In this document: piece after piece, positions 58,880 through 64,000 of the stretch
Layout of the letters: every line of letters starts with the position of its first letter
How positions within the stretch are numbered: the first letter of the stretch is position 1
Source: Argyresthia goedartella
Lineage: Eukaryota > Arthropoda > Insecta > Lepidoptera > Argyresthiidae
Assembly (NCBI GenBank): GCA_949825045.1
Contig: OX463822.1
Coordinates: 32,800,703 to 32,864,702 of the forward strand
Length of the DNA: 64,000 bases
Reading direction: 5' to 3'
Notes under the pieces: generated by a model
Databases searched by the model: none
What the model was told of the DNA's origin: nothing
The model's input: only the letters and a program-made list of their open reading frames with translations
Made by a program: the position numbers and the translations under genes

Positions 58880-61740
58880 CTACCCCCTCCTAAGACATGC
58901 TCGTCCCGAGCATCATTATTTCCGTGGTATCTGGCTAGCCGGTCAACATGAACAATCTTGCTCGGACTACGAGGATTCCGCTGGATTCGATACGCGACGT
59001 CGTTTATTTTGGTGACTACCTTGTAAGGCCCTTCCCAATTCGGAGATAGTTTCGGGGACTTTCCTACTCGTCGCATAGGGTTATGTAGCCACACCAACGA
59101 ACCTTCCTCAAAACCCACTTGATAAGACTTCCGGTCATATCGGGTTTTCATCTTTATGCTAGCGTGGAGCCCGTGTTCACGTACCAGGCTGTGAACATCA
59201 TCAATCCGATCCCGCAAATCATTTGCATATTCCGTGATGGTCCTCGGTATATCGGGCGGACGTCCAGTCAGGAGATCTGCAGGCAGACGGAGTTCTCTTC
59301 CAAAATTCGCATACGATGGAGTAACCGCAGTACTTTCGTGAGTTGCGGACCTATAAGACAACAGGAAGAGGGGGATATGCCGATCCCAATCTTTTTGATG
59401 GCTCTCAACGACCTTGGCTAGATGTCTCTCCAGTGTCTGGTTAAATCTCTCAACCATTCCATCTGACTGTGGATGATACGCCGTAGTCCTCGTCTTATGA
59501 ATTCCCATTATGCGACAAGTCTCCTGAAAGACCGCAGATTCGAAGTTTCTTCCTTGATCACTGTGGATTTCGAGTGGTACCCCAAACCGGCAGAATACTT
59601 CGTTCACTAACTTTTCAGCTATGGTTACCGCTTCTTGATTAGGAATGGCAAATACTTCAGGCCACTTCGTGAAGTAATCCATAACGACAAGAATGTACTT
59701 GTTTCCGGAGTCCGATGCTGGGAATGGTCCTACGACATCTAACGCAACCCTTTCCCAAGGGGCTCCCACGTTGTACAACTTGAGTGTTCCTCGGCTACGG
59801 GTATGCGGTCCCTTGACTGATGCACAGTTAGTGCATCGTTTACACCAATTTTCAACATCTTCTCGGCAGTGAATCCAATAAAAGCGTTGCCGAATTTTCA
59901 TTAGGGTCCTTTTTACTCCAAGGTGTCCACCGGATGTTCCATCGTGAAAGCTTCTCAAAACATCTTTCACCCTTTTCTTTGGGACAACGACTTGCAGATG
60001 AGCATCCTTCCCATTTGTTGATTCCCATTTTCTACATAGAACGCCATTATGCATAACCAAGCTATCCCATTGTGCCCAGTAGCTTTTTGTTACCGCACTC
60101 ATAGGAGCTACATCACACCATCTTGGTTTAGGTGCGCCAGCATTAATCCAATCAAAAATGGGTCTCACGTCAGGGTCCTCTTGTTGCGCTTGCTGCATGA
60201 TTTCATCACTCCACCCGTCGCTAACCGTATCAGTTCTTATCATTGTCCTTGTCGCCGCGGTCCCCCCTGTCCCTGCGGTCCCGCTCGCCGCGCTCCCGCT
60301 CGCGCCGGTCCGAGCCGAGCCCCCCGCCGCCGCTGCTGCGGGAGCTCCTCTCGTGCCTTTACGTCTGCCAACGGCTGGAGGTGCTATGTGATACCTCAGT
60401 GAATCTCTAGTGGCGGTCGCGCGAGCGACGTCGCGAGCCGCGCTCGTGCGGTGACCGGTCACGCCTGTCCTTGCGATGCTTGCGGTCACGGTCGCGGTCT
60501 CGGTCCCGCTGGCTTCGATCCCCTCTCTCGCTCCGCTCGCTGCGATCTTCACGCGATGGCCTGGCCCGCTCCTTGTCCTTGTCCTTGGAGCGGGGTCTCT
60601 GTCCCTCCTAGTCCTTTTCGGACAACCTGACTGCAGGTGACCACGTTCTCCACAATGGTAGCAACGTGGCCGAAATTCGCGGCGGGAATCTACTGGCTTC
60701 GTAGTCGACACTTCTCGCACCCTGAAAGGCCTGGATGAATCCTGTCGTACAGCTTCCACCTCGAGAGCGTGGGCTACTGCATCCTTTAGGCTGCCATGAT
60801 GTCCCAATCGCACGGCTGCCCTCACTTCCAGATCCCGGATCCCATCGATGAAGGCCTGCACCAGTATACTGTCCACAAAGGATGCTGACGTACGTTGATA
60901 AGCCTTCCTAACCAACTTCTCGATTTCCAGGGCCCACTGTTGTAAGGTCTCGTTACGTCCTTGTGTCCTGTCCTTTAACTGAGCTCGGTACACGTGCTCC
61001 AGGTGACTGTCACCGTATCGTGCCTCCAAGGCTTCTAGAAGGCGGTCGTACGTCCGGTCGTTTCCCAGAGCCTCTAGTATGGTAAGAGCCTCGTCGCGCA
61101 GCGCCAACGTCAGTGCTGTCCTGGCTTGCTCCTTACTCCAACCATTAGCCTGGGAAACAGACTCGAACTGCAGCTTATAGGCAGTCCACGATGAGCTACC
61201 GTCAAAGGGGGGCACTTTGAACCTGCCGCCTCCGGACACCGATGCGTTGGGTACATAGGTACTTGGACCATTAGCCACTTTGATCTCAAGTTTTTGGAGA
61301 CGGCTCTCACAGGTCTCAATTTTTTTATCGACATCATGGACTCGACTCTCCAGTTTTTCATCCATATCGGCCAGTTTTTCCTGGACCTCGAACAACTCTC
61401 TCTTCCATTCGGTCGTGGACTCATGTACCTCACGAAGCATTCGTGCCTGTACCTCCTGGTGATCCTTTTGTTCCCTAAGCTCACTCTGGAGGATTAGAGT
61501 CTGTTCTTCCTGTTTCCTGGCCTGTTCCTCCTGTTTCCTGGCCCGTTCCTCCTGTTTTCGCGACTGTTCCTTTAGCTCTCTCGCTTGTTCCTTTAGGAGG
61601 ACGAAGATAACGTTGAGGTCTACTCCTTGTGCAGCTGGAGCAGGTGATTCCGACGTACCAGGCGTCGAGTCTCCAGACCCAGACGTTTGGCTTCGCGTCG
61701 TCACTCCTTTTGGCTCGGTTTCTCGTGGCATTAACGGCAT
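58861..61740 (-). CDS. Gag-integrase fusion protein of the gypsy-type element, 959 aa
   Basis: The ATG is at 61740, just inside the primer site. Residues ~45-150 are a coiled coil with repeated KQEEQAR units. Gag capsid-like sequence follows (~165-340, FDGSSSWTAYKLQFES). A zinc knuckle CYHCGERGHLQSGC starts at residue 360. Residues ~381-501 come from the foreign GC-rich segment and read as an Ala/Gly/Thr/Arg-rich linker. Integrase follows: HHCC zinc site (~597-640), core residues D668, D728 and E764 (DD35E spacing) and a GPY motif with a chromatin-type tail near 905. Normal gypsy pol (protease, RT, RNase H, some 2 kb or more) is missing. The frame stays open through the junctions and integrase looks functional, which argues for selection or very recent origin. 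The stop overlaps the 3' LTR. Confidence 0.93.
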   Translation of the reverse strand: MPLMPRETEPKGVTTRSQTSGSGDSTPGTSESPAPAAQGVDLNVIFVLLKEQARELKEQSRKQEERARKQEEQARKQEEQTLILQSELREQKDHQEVQARMLREVHESTTEWKRELFEVQEKLADMDEKLESRVHDVDKKIETCESRLQKLEIKVANGPSTYVPNASVSGGGRFKVPPFDGSSSWTAYKLQFESVSQANGWSKEQARTALTLALRDEALTILEALGNDRTYDRLLEALEARYGDSHLEHVYRAQLKDRTQGRNETLQQWALEIEKLVRKAYQRTSASFVDSILVQAFIDGIRDLEVRAAVRLGHHGSLKDAVAHALEVEAVRQDSSRPFRVREVSTTKPVDSRREFRPRCYHCGERGHLQSGCPKRTRRDRDPAPRTRTRSGPGHRVKIAASGAREGIEASGTETATVTASIARTGVTGHRTSAARDVARATATRDSLRYHIAPPAVGRRKGTRGAPAAAAAGGSARTGASGSAASGTAGTGGTAATRTMIRTDTVSDGWSDEIMQQAQQEDPDVRPIFDWINAGAPKPRWCDVAPMSAVTKSYWAQWDSLVMHNGVLCRKWESTNGKDAHLQVVVPKKRVKDVLRSFHDGTSGGHLGVKRTLMKIRQRFYWIHCREDVENWCKRCTNCASVKGPHTRSRGTLKLYNVGAPWERVALDVVGPFPASDSGNKYILVVMDYFTKWPEVFAIPNQEAVTIAEKLVNEVFCRFGVPLEIHSDQGRNFESAVFQETCRIMGIHKTRTTAYHPQSDGMVERFNQTLERHLAKVVESHQKDWDRHIPLFLLSYRSATHESTAVTPSYANFGRELRLPADLLTGRPPDIPRTITEYANDLRDRIDDVHSLVREHGLHASIKMKTRYDRKSYQVGFEEGSLVWLHNPMRRVGKSPKLSPNWEGPYKVVTKINDVAYRIQRNPRSPSKIVHVDRLARYHGNNDARDEHVLGGGSVTPVG
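58880..58895 (-). promoter_or_regulatory. Polypurine tract
   Basis: On the minus strand AGGAGGGGGTAG lies directly before the 3' LTR. Confidence 0.65.
60237..60600 (-). other. GC-rich foreign segment: SR-protein-like coding sequence in another frame
   Basis: In the frame one base off the gag-integrase frame, the minus strand reads RSKDKDKERARPSRED, SQRDRDRDRDRKHRKD and SRRRSRDRH before a TAG (~60410). After ~60 bases it reads SDRRERERGERDRRDRG and DKDNDKN before a TGA (~60231). Dense RD/RS/RE dipeptides at such GC content are a hallmark of SR-type splicing or RNA-processing proteins. In the element's own frame the segment has no such pattern. The likely explanation is that host mRNA was copied into the element during reverse transcription while pol was lost. 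The donor gene is not identified. Confidence 0.55.
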
Positions 61741-61746
61741 TTTCTA

Positions 61747-61764
61747 TCCCACTTCTGACACCAA
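61747..61764 (-). promoter_or_regulatory. Primer binding site, tRNA-Leu
   Basis: Minus strand TGGTGTCAGAAGTGGGAT, one base inside the 5' LTR, is complementary to the 3' end of animal tRNA-Leu (…ATCCCACTTCTGACACCA), as I recall it. Confidence 0.75.
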
Positions 61765-61765
61765 A

Positions 61766-62564
61766 TGTTACGAGCGTGGGGTTCGTATTTGATAGAAAAA
61801 CACGAATTAATCCACTAATTAAAACACTCACTTTATTACCCAAATTAGGCACTTACAATTCACACGAACTGTACATAAAATCCACTAAATCACACACACA
61901 CTATTTCACTAATTATGCACTCACTATTCACACGAAGAGTCGTTCTCTCCGATTATCCTTGTACTAGCACTCGATCGCAGTTAAAATGTAACTAACTCGC
62001 GCCGGCCGTCGACGCCTTTTATATCCCGCGGAGCCGCTCTGGACACATTGTCCACACATATCGCGAATATTCTAGTAAGGACCAGCGTGCGGGCCGAGAA
62101 CATTCGAGACCATATATGTCTCTCTCTAATGGTGCACTCTCTCTGTCACTCCCTTCTCGAATGTTCCGAGTATAGCTATCTCTTTCTAGTAGTGCTATCT
62201 CTGTCACACACTTCTCGAATGTTCCGAGTATAGCTATCTCTTTCTAGTAGTGCTATCTCTGTCACTCCTACCGGATATTTCGCCATATAACGATTTGTGC
62301 TTCAGAGGCCCATAAGGGGTCCTGAAAACGCCTGAAAACGGGTTTTCAGGTTATGGCGTCATCTGATAGAGGGTGCCCTGAAACGGACCGAAAACATGTT
62401 TCAGGCGCCTGAAAACGACGGCAACTTGGGTGAAATTTCGATCTTTAGATATGTGATAGAGTAACTTCTGAAACGGCCTGAAATGACTTTTCAGCCTGCT
62501 GAAAACGCCTCTACAGCACTGAAATTGACGTTCAAAGTTTTTGACCTAACCTACCGGCGTAACA
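61766..62564 (-). repeat. 5' LTR of the gypsy-type element
   Basis: 799 bp. Promoter features on the minus strand: CTGAAAACG cluster at the start of U3 (~62320-62520), TATAAAAGG at 62015-62023, and AATAAAG (polyadenylation) near 61830. The sequence is otherwise as in the 3' LTR. Confidence 0.95.
62322..62525 (-). promoter_or_regulatory. Cluster of CTGAAA(A)CG words in U3
   Basis: About a dozen copies of CCTGAAAACG, CCTGAAACGG, ACTGAAA or their complements lie within ~200 bp, on both strands, at the upstream end of the LTR. Such spacing suggests repeated binding sites for a regulator. Confidence 0.5.
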
Positions 62565-64000
62565 ATACCATTGGGATTATCTGATCATGAAACAGCACAG
62601 TTGCTCTTGATCCCCGTAAAAATAAAAAAGCTATGTCTAAGGTTACATACATTCATAAGAGAGACTATGGTGGTGATAACATTAGGAAGTTTCGTGAATG
62701 TCTCCAATGCTTATCGTTCGCAGAAGTGTACGAAGAATCTGACCTCAATAAGGCATTTGAAAACTTTCATGAATTATTCTGTTTGTTTTATAATCTTTGT
62801 TTCCCAACAATTATCGTAAAAAGAAACATGGAGGTCAAACCAAAATGGATTTCAAAAGGACTAAGAATCAGCTGTAAAACGAAAAGATCCCTACGATATA
62901 ATTACTACAAACAAAGAACACAATATAACAAAAACAGATATGAAAAATTCTCAAAAATATTAAAAAAATGTATTATACAATCACAGACACAAGCAATTAA
63001 TAAATATTTACAAACTAGTAAAAATAAATGTAGAGCATCGTGGAATGTAGTAAAAACTGAATCAGGAAATCAACAAGCATCACATTTTATACATCAAATT
63101 AGTCATGAGGGTACTATAGTTCAGGAAGCAACTGGAATAGCTCAAACATTCAATGAATACTTTATAAAAATCTCTAATAAGGTTAACCATGACCTGGCTC
63201 TCACCGGCGGAAGTCATCGGATAAGTGAGAGTATATTTCTTAGGCCTTATGATAGTAACGTTGTGTCAAAACTAATAATGTCGCTAAATACCACCAATGC
63301 AGAAGGCTTTGATAGTATATCTACCAAAATAATCAAGGCATGTTGCAAGGAGATAGCGCCTGTATTAAAATATTTGATTAACTTGTCTCTAGAAACAGGA
63401 CATTTTCCTAACAAACTAAAAATATCTGTAGTAAAGCACAAAAAGGGTGAGAGATCAGAAATAGGAAATTATCGCCCAATCACACTCACACCTGTATTTT
63501 CAAAGGTTTTTGAAAAAGCAATGCATGTAAGATTAAATTACTTTTTCACAAAATATAATATATTAAAATTAGAGCAGCATGGCTTTCAAAAAAAGATGTC
63601 GACTACCCTGGCAACTTTCAAACTAGTAGACCAAATCGTTCACAATATAGATATCAAAAACTATTTATATACATATATATACTACAGTACTTTTTTCGAC
63701 ATGTCCAAAGCATTTGATTTTGTTGCATAATGAGTTATTGCTATTGAAACTCGAGGCTAATAGTATAAGAGGCTTAGCACGAAACTGGCTACAGACTAAC
63801 TTAGACAATAGGGTGCAGAGTGTAGAAGTAAGTCGTCTTAATGATAGCCATGTGGTAAAATGCTATAAATCTGAGCTTGAATGTAATAAATTTGGTGTTC
63901 CTCAGGGCAGTGTATTTGAGCCTCTTCTTTTCTTAATATATATAAATGACCTGCCGGAAGTCACAAATCAAAACTGCATTCTATTCGCTGATGACATATC
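62565..64000 (+). pseudogene. LINE ORF2 (continued): end of endonuclease and RT, runs off the right edge
   Basis: PLGLSDHETAQLLLIP resumes the endonuclease directly after the gypsy-type element. A frameshift near 62620-62640 leads into the long frame 62633-63730: KPKWISKGLRISCKTKRS, NYRPITLTPVFSKVFEKA and FFDMSKAFDF. A second shift near 63724 moves to the frame with GVPQGSVFEPLLFLIYINDL and CILFADDI at the window end. Identity of pattern with 3-2618 is clear (same motif order and spacing). Two frameshifts and two insertions show it is inactive. A short AT-rich insert (TATATACATATATATACTAC) near 63665 adds residues before the catalytic FFDMSKAFDF. Confidence 0.9.

Larger units (their letters stand above)
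58077..62568 (-). mobile_element. Ty3/gypsy-type LTR element lacking PR-RT-RNase H, very young
   Basis: Direct LTRs of 799 bp each (58081-58879 and 61766-62564) differ at about two positions. ATAC flanks both sides (58077-58080 and 62565-62568), a 4-bp target duplication. The element is on the minus strand. A primer site matching the 3' end of tRNA-Leu and a purine tract are present. The internal frame encodes gag fused to integrase, with no protease, reverse transcriptase or RNase H. It is non-autonomous yet inserted recently, so enzymes were supplied in trans. Confidence 0.93.

Noticed and set aside
60049..60402. Plus-strand Pro/Ala/Arg-rich gene
   Set aside because: Antisense of the GC-rich insert in the gag-integrase gene; open only because of high GC.
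61110..61852. Extra genes overlapping the gag start
   Set aside because: Alternative frames of the Gln/Glu-repeat coiled-coil region and LTR junction; no independent signals.

Overview
The window looks like transposon-rich, AT-rich insect nuclear DNA, most probably from a moth or butterfly. The reasons are the LINEs with 3' ends of short tandem repeats, tRNA-derived SINEs, a BEL/Pao element, a piggyBac-type element and dispersed repeats of kinds I associate with Lepidoptera. I see no complete host gene. Only three short segments look like host exons: an internal exon at 13911-13974, a terminal coding exon at 38698-38782, and a GC-rich possible first exon ending at 47366. All three are on the plus strand. 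Most of the window may therefore be intron or intergenic DNA filled by mobile elements.

Layout. 1-2.9 kb: 3' two-thirds of a LINE that runs off the left edge. 3-9.4 kb: non-autonomous DNA elements, an RTE-type LINE end (6.3-6.6 kb) and a TIR element carrying an exon-like GC-rich piece (7.97-8.64 kb). 9.6-11.9 kb: broken LINE with a nested small TIR element, then two tandem copies of a hairpin/minisatellite element (called FB68 here). 13.5-14 kb: SINE and candidate exon. 14.9-21.6 kb: complete BEL/Pao LTR retrotransposon with one open 1871-codon gag-pol, two LTRs and a 5-bp target duplication. 23.7-29.1 kb: SINE cluster around a 33-copy, 70-bp satellite. 29.1-32.1 kb: piggyBac-type element with one frameshift. 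33-36.6 kb: the largest FB68 copy (seven 68-bp units) and other MITEs. 36.9-39.3 kb: dispersed repeats, two LINE-type C-terminal fragments and the candidate terminal exon. 40.1-43.9 kb: nearly complete LINE (esterase-like ORF1 end, endonuclease-RT ORF2 with one frameshift) inserted into a small MITE. 44-57 kb: MITEs, LINE 3' ends, two more FB68 copies and repeat relics. 57.1-64 kb: a LINE interrupted by a very young Ty3/gypsy-type element.

The most unusual item is that gypsy-type element (58081-62564, minus strand). Its 799-bp LTRs differ at only about two positions. Its single 959-codon frame joins gag directly to a complete-looking integrase. Protease, reverse transcriptase and RNase H are absent. 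In their place is about 360 bp of very GC-rich DNA which, in another frame, reads as an Arg/Asp/Ser-rich (SR-protein-like) stretch. It may be a mobile element that captured host sequence and moves with enzymes supplied in trans.

A second theme is satellite birth. The 70-bp array at 24265-26574 matches the interior of a small MITE with copies elsewhere in the window, and it already shows three-unit higher-order repeats. FB68 elements carry one to seven copies of a different 68-bp unit.
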